DNA of 64,000 nucleotides from NCBI RefSeq assembly GCF_018320785.1, contig NC_054876.1:20048212-20112211 (forward strand), in the 5' to 3' direction. The translations under genes were made by a program, and so were the position numbers. Below the pieces are notes generated by a model. The model had not been told where the DNA came from, ran no database searches, and was given only the letters and a program-made list of their open reading frames with translations. This stretch comes from Cheilinus undulatus. Lineage: Eukaryota; Chordata; Actinopteri; Labriformes; Labridae. Shown in pieces: positions 1-13,100 of this stretch; the first letter of the stretch is position 1, and the number at the start of each line of letters is the position of its first letter.

Positions 1-164
1 ACTCTCTGCTTTGTTCTTTCCATCCACCTTGTCACAGATTTCAAGAGTTTCAGCAACTGTCATTTTATCAATGTTTAAGACTTTTAAAATTATAGTTTGA
101 CTATATATAGTGTGAATCAATATAGACACTTTTAAAGTGTAAAATCTAACTCTATATAAGTTTA

Positions 165-438
165 GTTAACAGTACCAGTGTTGCTGTGTATTTTACTTTA
201 TTATAGAAGTGACATTTCCTTAACCTGGTTGGGGATCTATTCACTTGCTGTCATGCCAATAAGAAAACATATTTTGCTGTTTAACTCCTCAGTAGCCACC
301 TATTACTTCATACTTAAAGTAATCTTTCAGTTAGAAACTAGATTAAAAGACCAATACTTTTACTTTACCTTAAGTAAAGTTTAACCAGAGTAGCTGACAT
401 TTACTTAAGTACAATAGCTGTGTGCTTTTACCACCTCT
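165..438. mobile_element. MITE end fragment (AAGTAAA-type)
   Basis: Near 300-435 the sequence alternates ACTTTTACTTTA, CTTAAGTAAAG and ACTTAAGTAC and closes with CTTTTACCACCTCTG. This is the end pattern of a very common fish MITE whose tips read GTGGAAAGTA or its complement. Related sequence occurs at 8702-9658 and 51827-51990. The left boundary is not resolved. No coding capacity is seen. Confidence 0.5.
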
Positions 439-1320
439 GCAAAAACACTGCATTTCCTGATAAAGCTGTTTCATAATAGAAACACTTAAATAATCAAACA
501 GCAGAGGACTTTCATTGTGAGGAACCTGTCATAAGTTAGGTGTTTATAACTGAAATTAAAGAGCTTTAGTAGAGCTACAATGTTTATTGTTTACAGCTGC
601 CTTTTTGACCATTATCAGAACCACAGCCCATTTCTTTAAAACATATTTGACTTCAAATCAGCGAATCGTGGAATAAAATTCAACCTTAAGCAATTTTTAA
701 GCTGGTATAATGAAGATGCAGTCACTTCTGTGCTGGGCTCTAGACAAACTGAAGCCAATCCGTTAAAGCACCAATCCCGTGTTTAAGTCTAAGATAAGCT
801 GACAGCGATGCTCTACAAAGTGATCACAATCCCTAAATGTTAATGTTATTGACTGACAAATGTGAAAAGGAGAGAACACATGTTCACCTGTCGCCAATTT
901 CCTTAAATTGTACACACAGACACCTGGTCTGACACAGGGAGGAGGTGGTTGTGTGTGGTGTGCAACTGTGTACATCCACATGGCTCTCCTCTTCTCTTGA
1001 AGTCACAGAGTGAAACATACAAAAACTGGGGCTCAATATTTGCTGTTGACTGCTCCAAAAAAACTTTTAAATGCAACTTTTATTTAACCCCCCACCATCA
1101 CTGTACGGTAGAGCTATCGATAGCATAAGTCAGTATTGCCTAATGTGTGCATTACAACCAAACACAGTTGTTAAAATCGGTTATAACAGTATTGCAAAAA
1201 TCCATTTCATGACGAAGTAATGCCATAGATGGTTTTGATACCATTAACTGCCCAGCTACTTTGAATGCAGTTGATGGATCCTAAATATAGGCGCTTATAT
1301 ACTGCTGAGAGACAGAAGGG
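439..1320. other. AT-rich spacer, nothing recognised
   Basis: No exon with coherent coding and splice sites, no RNA gene and no clear repeat was seen. Short open frames here have no recognisable composition. Confidence 0.5.
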
Positions 1321-1388
1321 GTGTGTGTGTATGTGGGGGTGTGTGTGTGTGTGTGTATGAGACAGAGAGAGAGAGAAAGAGAGAGAGT
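1321..1388. repeat. Compound (GT)n/(GA)n microsatellite
   Basis: An interrupted GT run is followed directly by GAGA tracts. This is simple-sequence DNA. Confidence 0.9.
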
Positions 1389-1639
1389 CAACTTAGAAAA
1401 TCTGATTCAAATCTGGATCAAAATTTTGGACTCATACAACCCATTTCTCTTTATGGTTGCGAGGTCTGGTGTTCACTTGCCAACCAAGACTTTACAGTAT
1501 GAGACAAACATCAGATCTATTCTATAAATCCATTATCTGTGTCCAGTGAAAAACAGCACCAAATAATGCATGCATAATGTATAAACCCAAAAGAGAGCAT
1601 TTAAATTTTGTACACATCTGGAATGAAGCTCCATAACAA

Positions 1640-2170
1640 AGTCCTGGCCATCATAGAGACTGCTAAGAGATTCCTCCTTAGAAAGCTGGTACAGAGACTC
1701 TGTTTACCTGCAGAGTCCTCACATATGAAACCAACCAGCTTAAAACAAATGATTCAACAACAAAAAGATAACTATTTAAATCAATGACAAGAACTGACCA
1801 AAACACACACAGCAAACTAGAACAGTACTTGTCCCTAAATAGGGAATATGCAGTCGCAGAATACTTAAGAATTGGGACTGATCCACAGCTGAGGAAAGGT
1901 TTGTCTATGTACAAACTCAGTGAACACAGCCTCACCAATCGAGAGAGGACGCCACAGACAAAGCTCGATTGCTAAAAAAAGACAGACAGTGCACCCACTG
2001 CAGCCAACAGGGGGTGGATACAAAGCTGCACTTACTAACCACTTTTCATGCGCAAACAAAAATAATCCACCAGTATGAGCAATGAACAGAAACTTCCATA
2101 TCTGCAGGGTGAAGTGCAAAAATTTGCAAATGTTGCAGCACATTACGTGAGCTGTTGTGACCAAAGAAGA
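1640..2170 (+). mobile_element. Decayed LINE 3' coding fragment
   Basis: The frame from 1784 to 1975 includes the peptide KGLSMYKLSEHSL, then NRERTPQTK and a stop. After a frame break, 1985-2060 can be read as a Cys-His stretch resembling the tail of fish non-LTR retrotransposon reverse transcriptase proteins, where a 'KxRxSxHxLxIExGR' segment precedes a CxxC...H...C knuckle. The reading has stops and shifts, so it is a dead copy. Clade assignment is not possible by eye. Confidence 0.42.
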
Positions 2171-2395
2171 GCCTCACACACCACACTACCATCATGAACA
2201 TGACTTTATGCATATTAAAAAAAGAATAATATAAGATTTCTATATTTTTTCTCCATAATTTTAAAGTTAAATAAAGATTATTGGATAGCAATTATAGCAC
2301 TTTTTCTGTTTATCATTATTACAGATTTGTAAACTAGTTTGACAATGACAAGTGATGTTTTCCATGCCAATAAGGCCTGCTGAATTGAAAATTAA

Positions 2396-2415
2396 GAGAG
2401 AGAGAGAGAGAGAGA
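2396..2415. repeat. (GA)n microsatellite
   Basis: An uninterrupted GA dinucleotide run. Confidence 0.9.
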
Positions 2416-5400
2416 TACCAGTAAATAAGTATCTGCTGTAACATTATGACTACCTCTACAATCAAATAAAATCAAATTTAACAGTTCAACCATACTCTTA
2501 CTTTTATGAAGCCTCTACATTTTCAGCATTTGTTGACATAGTCAGAAAGGTGGTAAATAAATTTAAGTCACAGTATTAAAATGCATGCAGGGAGCTACAC
2601 TGTCAATGATCCGATGTCATAATTCAATATTCCCTCTCCCAGGAGAAGTTGGAGTAGAGTAAAATATGATCAACACTTATAGGGTATTGTCGGAGAGTTT
2701 GATGTTAGTTATGGCTAAAACAATGCTTGAAATAAAAAAAAATCAATATTTTCATTTGCAAAGTTATTGGAGGAGTACTTGAAATTGTTATTGTTAAAGT
2801 CAGGGTATCTGAGATGGTGAAAGTAGTACTGTACATTTTTATCAGGATTTTTTGTAATAAAACTACAAGATTGATGTCAATTTATCAAAAACTGGATTAT
2901 TTCATTTTAGTTTTCTTACAATACAAATGCAAAGGGTCCTGTTGTATTAAATTTCTTTAGAAACATAAGTGATACTCTTTTAGCCATCTGTTTATAAAAC
3001 TAAGCTTCAAAATCATGAAAAATGAGACAGTGAAATCTGCTCCAGGATGGTGTGGGTGTATTGGTTGGATGAGCTGAAGCCACGCCCACTCAGGAGAAAT
3101 ACGATCCTCTCAAATTAAAAAAATGCTACAATCTGAAAGGAGGAAAGCACTCACAGCATTAAACCGCCCCTTGACCTTGAACAAAAGACAGCATTAAACT
3201 GACTGTTAACTTCCAATAAAGGCAGGGACATCAGCTAACAACAGACTACAAAATAACTGCACTATGATTTTATATCACTGTAGCGTTAGGGGGGCAGGGC
3301 TATTCCCCACTGTGGGCTGATGCCCACATCTTTGGCTGGCCCACATTAAAACCAGCCAGGAAAGAGGTGAAAAACCTTTTAATGGTCTAAATCCAAAATT
3401 CAGTCACATGTAGATCTCAGTGTTTTCACATGTTTACAGCAACCTTATTCCAAGATAGCTAGAGTGTGAAGACACAAATTTTGGATTTTACTTTATAGGG
3501 TCTTTAAATGGTCCATATTTTTTGTCCTTTTTAAAAACTTAATAGGAAGGTTAAGTTTCATTAGAACCGCTTTCATAATATTTTTGTCGGGCCACGTGCA
3601 CTTCGACTCCATAGTTTACTATTGCTTTCAGCTCTGTCTGCAGCATTTTTACACTGTGGTCATTAGTACAACTGTTTGACTATGAATACTGATGTTAAAC
3701 ATTCTTTGACAAACCTTTTTATGAAAGCAACCTTTGGTGTGCCTCTGCATTTTCATACTTTAGCAAAATCAGTGCACAAAAAGGTCTATTTTCCTCCCAA
3801 CTTAGAGCTTACTACACACTTTCAGCTACACCAGAGATCAGTGAGCCTGTCCACTAAAATAGATATCAGGCTAAAAAATCTCATACAATCTGGGCCGTTG
3901 AATTAGGAGTGATGTCAAATGGAATGAAAATAAACAACAAATGCCTTTACATATCCGACAGCCCCTCTGGTCACATGACATCTAGTAGTAGCAAAACAAC
4001 AGCAGCAAGATGAGCTTTTAGACCCCCAAGACATTTCACTAGTTACCAAAGACTCCCTTTCAATCCTCGGTTGTTTACAACTAGATACCAGCATTTCTTT
4101 TCAAGGAACAGCTTTAATTGTAGTGCTAAAAAAAAAGTTTATTTACAATGTTTACAATCGACTTTGATGAATCTTTCAGTCGATTTAAAGCTGAGGTTTG
4201 TTCCCAGATGGCTGAGTTAAATGTGTAGAGCCGACACACCACGCCCCATCAGTGTTTCATCCACACAGTTACATGGGAAATGTGAGGCACACAAATAGAT
4301 TGGGCACCCTTCCCAAGTGTGGTCAAGTTCATATGAACACACCCAACAACGTCTGTAAGGGGAACACGGGCATTTTTTACTCAGTCACAATCGCCTGCAG
4401 ATGTCAGGCAAACTGACTCATATTTACACCCAACAGCCTGTAACACACGGGCCCTTTATTTCCTCATCAGCTTGCATGGATAAGATAAGCACAGACACAC
4501 TGACAGGTAAGAAGGAGATGACAACAAATACAGTACATTGAGTTTACACGCATCTTACATCATTTACAGCTGTAAACATCACGCCCTGGGCTGAGTTAAG
4601 GACGATTATAAAAGCTCAGGAAGCTGGGCATACAGTGAATCATCACGGAAATATTCAAATTCAATGGTCACTTTTCAGCATCCCTGATCACTATAGCTTG
4701 CCTTCTGTAGTGTAATACTTCCACTGAATGAAACATCGTAGCAAATGATGCAGCACATTACAGAGACGCTTAAGCCTACAAACATGTTAACACAGAAATC
4801 CCTACAAACCATCACACAAGAATGTCATTCAACAGGTCACTGGAACTGTTGTATCCATTGGCCACAGCCACACCCATGAGGGTTAGTCATTACTAAGCAA
4901 AGGCACAGAAAGCATTATCCTTTAAATACTAAATAATCACAGAGCAAAATTGTGTCACACTGCCTTTTCTTCACGCAAACATGACATGTGCATGCCCTTT
5001 AGTAGGACACTTCATCACTTGCTCGAAGGTGGCTGACCCTTAACTAGCAAAGGGTGCAAACATACAACATTTCTTTGAGAAGATAAATGAAAATTTTCCC
5101 TTTTTATTTTGTTAAAACAGCTGAGTCAATGCAATCTAGTGCTTTTCATTAATAGCTATCCTACATACAATACTAAAAAATATAGTAATGTGGCTTTTAA
5201 CATACTTAACTTGATTCAGTCTTGCACAATTCATGTTTAACTCATAATATTTAACTATTGAAAGGTTTGTCCAACAATGTGTACATTTCTGCTGATTAAA
5301 ATTTAATCCATTAAAATCACATCATGGCAAAGATAAGAGATTGTGCAGCTTGGTTGACAATTACTTATATTAACATTAATTTCATTATACAAAAAAAAAA

Positions 5401-7180
5401 GCAAAAAGTTATATATTGAGTAACTTTACCACTTTCATTTCCTTAAACAAGTTAAGACACCTGTTTAAAACCTTCAAAGCACAGAAAGTGGGGTAACCTG
5501 TTCATTTGCACAAGTGTGAGTGTCTTCAAGTGCAGAAACAAAATACTTGTACACACCCACTCCTTTCTTGACAGTCTGGTTTGTCTTTACACAGATAACA
5601 TCAGCATGTAATGTCTGTATTTTAAACACTACGTGCTCATGTGTGGTTCTGTGGCTGTTGTAAAGCTTGGTACACATACCACGTAAACACATGCACATTC
5701 ATAGGACAATCTGGCCACACCATTTAGGGTAATGGCAGGTACAGTCAAAATAATTACAGTGAAAGCACATTTTTCACTTCTGACACAAGAACAATGGCTT
5801 GTCCCCCGAGTCCTGACATAAGTAACGGATTTAACTCTTTTGTCTTTGGCCCTTTTCTGGGAAAAAAACAAACTCGTAAAGGCACCTGGCAATCAAAAAA
5901 AAAAAAAAAAGAAAAAAAATTAAAAATTAAAAATAATAATAAAAAAAACACCTGAAACAAGGACACAGAAGAAGAAATACTGACTTGTTACTGAATGTAA
6001 CATAATCTTTGTTCCAATTAAACAAGATAAAATATAGGTCAGAGCGGTACTCAGACAGTCCTTGCTCAACACTGTCCTTAAAATAATTCACAATCAGGAT
6101 GCCAGATGTACATGTGCTGCAGTCCCAGATGTCTCCACAGGAAAAATCTGGTAAGTCAATCAGAGCAGCAAACAAGTTCACATAGACCACTGTTTTACAT
6201 GAGTGCCAAAACACAGACCCAGACTGCCCCATTTCAGAGGTAAAACCTTTAACAACATACCAAAACTCCCACATGAAAGAATACCAAGAGCAATGTCTTT
6301 TTAGGATCAATTAGCCCATACCTAATGATGATCACAGGGTGAGTTCTATTCTGCAAATGTGTCTTATTAGTTCAAACAAATGTGGAGAACAGAGAGGGCA
6401 GGGTATCTCCATTCATCCCAAAGTTAAATATTTGTGCTTGCATTGTGTAGTGTCAGGAAAGTACGCCATATGTCACAAGGTAATTGATCAGGTAACTTAT
6501 TAAAACCACATGAAAGCGACCTCTTACTTTAATGTAAACCTTAAGTAAAGAGTTAAGGTATGAGTGTGCCATGTATGGCTCGTTTATGTGCCTGTCTGTG
6601 TACCGGGAACATTTTAAAAGTGAGTGCAGACTAAGCTATGCTGCTTTCTCCGGTGTGCGGAGGTGTATGAAAGGAACCCACCCATTTGTGTCCCACTTAA
6701 TCCTTACAGTTACATTGATCATATTCTAAAAAAAAAGGTTATATCAAAAGCCTTAAGGAAAACATGAGACGAGACTAATTTTCCTAACTCACACTGACAT
6801 TAACGGCTATGTAGAGTTACGAGTAACCAGAGTTTTGTCTTTCGGAGGCTGGTACTATTTTTTTTAAAAGTTACTCTATCACAAATTAAGGACCCAGGGA
6901 CTATCTAAGGTCATTTGTTATCTCTAGCAACCATCCTGCGCTGTGATGAAAAGGCTACAGTGAAGATGTAGCTAACGCTAACCGGCTAACGACAGACATG
7001 CAAGTTTCATGGGCAGGGAACTATCCCTGTGTACTCCAGCAAATTCAAGCACGCAAAACAGAGGATGAAGGCTATCGCAGAAAGAAAGGACAACGAGGTT
7101 ATTTTAGCAAAAGCTTCTGAGACAAAGCCTAGCTGTAAGTAGTTGTTGATCTAGAAGTTGCCAGGAAATTGGTACTCACT
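2416..7180. other. AT-rich spacer without a supported gene
   Basis: I looked for exons on both strands and found none with paired splice sites and familiar protein sequence. The longest frame (5927-6310, minus) is phenylalanine-rich because it crosses a T-rich tract (5896-5950 on plus is A-rich). The region could be intron or UTR of the leftward transcript suggested by the donor at about 7181, but that is inference. Confidence 0.4.
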
Positions 7181-7181
7181 G

Positions 7182-7345
7182 TCGGTGCGCCTGAAATTCC
7201 AGACAGCGTCCAGTTCGCAGTCCTGCCTCCTCCACGTAGAGACAAAAGTAGACGGCAGTTGGAATGTTGGCCCTGCCCTGTCGGTGACGTCACCTCCAGA
7301 CGTTGGTCTGCGCTGTGTGGCGCTTTATCTGTGTCGAAAAGCATG
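7182..7345 (-). promoter_or_regulatory. Possible noncoding first exon and promoter of a leftward gene
   Basis: This stretch is more GC- and CpG-rich than its surroundings and contains TGACGTCA-like sequence (near 7285). On the minus strand it runs through CAGGCGCACCGACA into GTGAGTACC, a good splice donor, at about 7181. No coding exon was found to the left, so the gene is unidentified. It may be a noncoding first exon whose coding exons lie outside the window. Confidence 0.35.
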
Positions 7346-7467
7346 AAACATAATGTGCTGTCGGTCTGTTACTCAAGTTAAGTATAATTTAATAGAAATA
7401 AGTATGAATTACATTTGATCCGTGAGAACTGTAATTTCTAAGTTGAAAACTAAAACAAATAAAACAA

Positions 7468-7468
<1 letters not shown>

Positions 7469-7515
<47 letters not shown>
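7469..7515. repeat. (ATCT)n microsatellite
   Basis: A near-perfect tetranucleotide array of about eleven units. Confidence 0.95.
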
Positions 7516-8072
7516 ACCTACACGCATGCAAATTTATATTAAAAAATAAAACAGCATTTCAGTTGGACAGTGCAGCTTTATGCACCTGAGCAACGTGGAG
7601 GTGGCAGAGTATACATGGAAACTATATTTTGGTCTGTATACAAAATATCTATTACTCATCTAAAAGTATAGATTAATTAAGATATAAATAAGAGAAAAAA
7701 AAAACAGAAGGATCCCCGGGTAATTAAACAAAAGTATCATGGCAAGCTGTGTCACAGACCAGTATTGTGTTTAGCTAGTGTTGTCTCATTTGAAACCACA
7801 CGGTGGTGTAATTACCAACAGCAAAGTCAGCAGGTTGCTGCACATCTTAGAGTAATATGAGACCGCACTATAAAAGCATTGAATATTACATGAAAGTCTT
7901 AAGTGATAGCACTCCAGGTTTGACTTGATTCTACCTTATTTTATTGTTGGTTCTCTGATTTACTGTCTCTGTCATATGTAAACAGAGTTTGTATATTCAC
8001 TATAGTTGTTTTACATTTTATAGTCTTCTTTACTTTTCCCAACCACTGATTTTTTTAAAGTATGGGAACCCT

Positions 8073-8255
8073 TGGCCTAGTGATGTGTCCCATGTACACT
8101 GGTGACCTTGGTTCAAATCTGGCTTGTAGCTCCTTTCCTACATGTCTCTCCCCCAATCCCTTATTCCTATTTCTGACTATGTCCACTGTACTCCTATCTA
8201 GAATAAAGGCAGAAAAAGACCCAAAATATATCATAAAAAAGGCATCTCTGTGAGA
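8073..8255 (+). mobile_element. tRNA-derived SINE
   Basis: A tRNA-like head has an A-box-like TGGCCTAGTGAT and a B-box-like GGTTCAAATCT. The body carries TACATGTCTCTCCCCC and TTTCTGACTATGTCCACTGT, and the tail carries AATAAAGGCAGAAAAAGACC. This is the layout of a common fish tRNA SINE. A relative with the same body and an AAAGGCATAAAAGCC tail lies at 47522-47770. Confidence 0.72.
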
Positions 8256-8326
8256 TAAGGCAAAAGAAGAACCATTTAAAGCCTGAATATCAGAAACCCT
8301 TTTACTGTAGAGATACATATTTGATA

Positions 8327-8330
8327 AAAC

Positions 8331-8362
<32 letters not shown>

Positions 8363-8391
8363 CAAAACAAAACAAAAACAAAAAAAAAACA
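8327..8391. repeat. (AAAAC)n simple repeat
   Basis: Pentanucleotide units of AAAAC with slippage. It produces a spurious phenylalanine/valine-rich frame on the minus strand. Confidence 0.9.
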
Positions 8392-8701
8392 ACTAAAACT
8401 GAAATTAATTATTCAACTGGCCCGTAGTGTAATCTGTCCACCAAATCTTTAGCAGGGTAATCTTTTTTTTAATTAACTGCTGAGGCCTTTTTTAGAGTTG
8501 GAAGACATTAAAAGCATGATATAAGGAAGGAAATATCCACCTGTAGTTGTTGCTTAGCTTACTCTTGGACTATATATACGAACAAACACAATGGTTGTAT
8601 GACTATAAAATATGGTAATTCATGGGCAAATTAAGAGGATACAATGAACGAGACTGAGGCATTATACACAGTCATGTTTTCTTTGTGTATTGCAATCTTC
8701 T

Positions 8702-9658
8702 AGTGGTGGAAAGTAGCTAATTACATAAATGTGATTATGTTTAACCATTTTCAGTATCTCTATGCACACATACTTACATACAGCTATGTATGCATATTTT
8801 GTGCAATATTACATACATAGATACACTTATGTATGCTTTTTTGGTGCAATAATATATGCATAAACACGTCTGTTAATGCTAACTATGTGCAATAGGGATG
8901 TGTGCAATAATATTAGCACTTTAACTAACCAGGCCAAGGGCGATGTGCAATTTTTTCTTGAAGCACACTTGTGATCATGTGCAATATATCAGCACACTTG
9001 CACTTTAGCACTAAAGCACTAATTTCGTCTTATGCACTTTAAGTGCAATGGTCACTTTATTTCTGGGTGTCCTAAGCGAAGTATCATTATATTTGGGTTT
9101 TTGTATTTTATTATACTGTCCATGTTGTCTGATTCTGATGTTGTCTGATTCTTATGCAGATTTGTAATTGACTCTCTGTTGTATATACCATCAACCTGCT
9201 GGGGACTACAGATGGAAACTAGCCTATGGCTACAATCTGGCACATTTACATGTTCATGTCCATTAATGTGCATTGTCCCTTGTTACAAATAAATTAATAA
9301 ATGAATAAATAAAAATTAACTCAAATTACTGTTATTGAGTATCTTTTTTATGTAGTTGCACTTTTTTGAGTTCATCCCAAAACAGCTGCATTGCTGTAGG
9401 TTAGTAACACCTTATATTAAACAACCTAGTTGAAGATCCATATTTTCTTATAGTAACTGCACATGAATGAAAGATCTTATTTCATTTTGAAAGCCCTTTG
9501 GGTATCAAAAGTACTTTCAGAAACTTTAAATGATTTACTTTTCACTTTTACTTGAGCAGATTTAGTGACCAGTACTTTTACTTCTACTTAAGTAAATTTT
9601 AACCAAAGTAAGTGTACTTTTACTTGAGTAAAATAGTCTGGTACTTTTTTCACTTCTA
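8702..9658. mobile_element. MITE with internal insertion (GTGGAAAGTA ends)
   Basis: The left end reads AGTGGTGGAAAGTAGCTAATTAC. The right end carries ACTTTTACTTGAGTAAA followed by TTTTTTCACTTCTAC, approximately its complement. The middle (about 8750-9320) is a different AT-rich sequence with many TGTGCAA repeats and an AATAAATAAATAAA-type tail near 9285-9315. It may be a LINE 3' end inserted into the MITE. Boundaries are approximate. Confidence 0.5.
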
Positions 9659-9706
9659 CATCCTTCCTTTTAAGAGCAGTAAGAGAAGAACTGACATCTC
9701 TTAGGC

Positions 9707-9914
9707 CAGTGGTTTTCAAACCACCCCTGACATTAAGCCAAAATTTCAAGGCACACCATATTCATATCCAAGCTAAATAGCCTCTTAAAAGTTGTTATAA
9801 TGTCTTTTGCCATTCTAAAGTTGAGGTAATAATAGTTGCAAAAATTCTCAAGGCACACCTTGACTTGCCTCCAGGTACACCAGTGTACCTTGCCACTTCA
9901 TTTGAGAACCACTG
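9707..9914. mobile_element. hAT-like MITE, 208 bp
   Basis: Terminal inverted repeats read CAGTGGTTTTCAAA at the left and TTTGAGAACCACTG at the right, with one mismatch between the arms. The internal phrase AAGGCACACC occurs twice, and also in the partial relative at 47386-47515. I could not find a clear 8-bp target duplication. Confidence 0.68.
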
Positions 9915-9962
9915 TACGGAGCATGTGAGGGCAAGGTGGAACAGGTCAGTCCCACTCCGGAA

Positions 9963-9982
9963 CAGCAGGTGGCAGTAGTGCA
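9963..9982 (+). promoter_or_regulatory. CTCF-like motif upstream of atrx
   Basis: CAGCAGGTGGCAGTAGTG resembles the vertebrate CTCF core (AGCAGGTGGCAG). It lies about 200 bp before the ATRX start codon, in a locally CpG-containing stretch (GGCGCGTCAC follows at about 9993). Fish genomes contain many such words, so binding is unproven. Confidence 0.35.
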
Positions 9983-10179
9983 GAAAAGTTAAGGCGCGTC
10001 ACAAAAAATACTAAAAGAAGAAATAAAACGTTCCCTGGCTGGTGTCAGCTTTTTCTGCTGCTTTCAAGCAAATGATGGGGTGCTAAAAGAATTTTGAGCG
10101 CCATGTTTTTACTTGAAAATGCCCTTATCGTGAGAGGAAAGGGAGTCGAACTCTGTTAGTTGTTTGTCTGCAACACGAT

Positions 10180-13100
10180 ATGTCCGCGGCGATGCTCAGG
10201 TAAAAACTGTTCTTGATATAGTTTTATTTACTGAATATTATAACTGAGAGCTAGCTTAGCAAGTAGCTCGTATTGCTGGCTAGCTGTGTGAGCTAATTGT
10301 CACATTCAAAGAAAGCATGCACAACAAAAATTCTAATTCCACCAAAATCATAAAAACATACCTGTTCCTTTAATAGGGGGTCCCCGGCGTGTGATTTTTG
10401 AACGATGGGTTTTCTAAAAAATAGGTTTTATTGATGTAACCGAATAATCAATAGCATAATTTAATTTTGCAGGTGTTACTCATCATTAGCTTAATAAATG
10501 CGTTAAAAATGTTCTCACGAATTCATATTCATATTGGGTTACTTGAACGTAACCTCTCTAAAATACTTCACCATGTTTCTCATCCTGCATAGCCCTCTAA
10601 AGAATAGTAACCTCTTTGGGAATCATTTCAATCTTATCTATCAATTTCATAATATAATTTGAGGGACTGTTGAATTTTAATTACGTCATCCTGATAGGTG
10701 TTTTTGACGTATCGGTAATTGCTTGCATTTAGCTTTTCAGTGTTTACTTGATTAACTGAAATATTAGCGTAAACTTGGAATTTGAGTTTAGGTTTGAGTC
10801 TTTCAATCTTCAAAAGTGGACAGTGCCACAAACTTTAGGGTTTGGATATATTAAAAGTGCCCTATAATCCTTGTTCAACGAACCACGAGGGTAGGTAAGG
10901 CTGCTGAGCTCACAAACTAAAACTCCACTAACTCCACTGTAACTTGGTCTCACAGCCAATATTAACAGCCCATATAGGAAGATGTTCATAGCCAAAATAT
11001 CTGCAGAAATGTTATTATCTACCAATATGATCACTTTTTAAGCTTCTGTCTGCTGATAATGATATTAAGTGGATAAATTCATGCATCCCTAATTGATACA
11101 CATTAAACTGGGTTACTAAAGTCTATTAGTCAAGATTGCGTAGGTTGTATTGCTTAACTGCATTTAAAAGACAAAGTGGAAGTCTTACTGGGTTTCATTC
11201 ATACCTCTTTTTGGAAAAATGAAACATAATATAGGCTAATATTCTGTGTAACATGATCTGTTCTTTCCATATTCCAAAGCAGAAAGACTTCTGATACTTT
11301 ACAAGGCAATAGAATATCAGATATTGATAATCAAATGGGTATGAGTTGATGGGAAATAGTCTATCCTACAGTAAACCATCTATCAAATTAATATATTCCA
11401 AATAACTGATATTAACAACATACTAATTAGAAAGCCAAAAAATGTCATGATTGATAAACCATTAATAACCTGTGTTGACTGTAAAGTTTACTATAACCAT
11501 GCTCTGTTTTTTTGTTTTTGTTTTTGTTTTTTGCCTGTAGCACCACGCCCAGTAAGCTCAATGTATTGGTCAACAGACTGCACGAGTACCTAGCTCAGTC
11601 CACTGTCGAGGATGGCAATGGCTCTCCAAACTCACGGGATGCTGATGGTACAACTTTGTATTAACTACAAGTGATGGAAAGATTCTAATCATCATACTTT
11701 AATAACATTTTTAACTAATCTTTTCTTCACAGGTCTGCCAAACAGGAGTTCTTTGGGAAACTTGACAGGTCACGCTGAGACAGAGGTAATCAAACATCTC
11801 TGGTGTTTGGACCTTCTATCAAGTTTTTACATTTGGGTCAATGATGTTGACAGAAACCGTTTAATAAGGACCTCACAAATCTGATCAAATTCAGAAATTT
11901 TAATTTTGCTTGTGTTTGTTTTCCCCCAATGAGGGCGGGTCACATTGGAAAGTGGGGAGTGACGTTGCACTGCTCTTATCCATTGTGTCAAGATGGGCAG
12001 AACTGCATATTCTTCTATTTTGTTCCCTCTGAAGCCTTGTTTTCTAATTTTTTTGTGACAAATTCTGATTTCTGATATTTGCAGTACTTAAAATCTATAA
12101 ATAGATATTTGAATAAGGAAACTTTGAACTGCTTCGTAGACAGCCAACTTTGATACATAACTGAAGGTTTTAAAATTTATGGTGAAACAGATAATGAACA
12201 CTTGATTAATAAACTTTCTCAATTTTTAGGCTGGATTGGATACCAGATTCTCAAGAAGGTATGTTTGCCTTTCATTCCCCCAGACTAGATAAAGCTCTTT
12301 TGTGACAAATTGATCAGTTTTCTAGTTAATTTCTGAAAATACTGTATGTGTTATCAATGTAATGCTGCTATGATAGACCTCATCTGTGCCAGTTTTGATA
12401 ATGAGGGTGGAAGATAATGATGACTGTGAAGTTTTTTCTGTGTATATTTTGATGATACTCTTAAAACTTAAGTAGTATTTGCCTCCATTTTGGTATTCAG
12501 AATAAGCTGTAAACTTCAGCTTTTTGGCTCATTTTTATGTGTATTACAGAAAACCATCTGTAGTAATAAAACACTCTGGACTAGATGAATCTGGGGACTC
12601 GGAGGCAAGTGAGGAAGTGGATTTACCAATCAACACAAATGGCCATCTCGATGTCTCTAGATTGCCCAAAGGTAAGTTTTAATGTTTCCTAATATCTTTT
12701 CTTTAATAACTCTGTCTCATAGGTTATATGCAAATTTACAGTGATGTCCTGTCCATTATTTTTGTTGCACACTTAATATTTGAATCGGTAAATATTTTAG
12801 GGCTGCCTTGGACTAGAAAACTAGATTTTTGCAAAGTTTTGCATGCCTTCATGAATTTTTGCTTGCTGAAAAGAAATGAATCAGTCCTTATAATTTTTGC
12901 ATTCTGTCTTTTACCTCCTATAGGTAATAAGAGGATGTTAGGGCTGTGAATAACTTTGTTTTTATGCATGGATTATTTTGATTTATTGTGGTTTTGTTTT
13001 CCCTGACAGGCACTGTGCTGGTGAGGCCTGAAGCTGTTGAAAATGGAAGAGATGATTTCAGGGGTCCAGAGTTTCGCAGCCGAAAACCTGGTGTTCTGCG

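Noticed and set aside
5927..6310. 127-codon minus-strand frame
   Set aside because: The C-terminal part is Phe/Tyr-rich because it crosses an A/T-rich tract, and no domain or splice context was recognisable.
8055..8381. 108-codon minus-strand frame
   Set aside because: It is the antisense of a SINE plus an AAAAC repeat.
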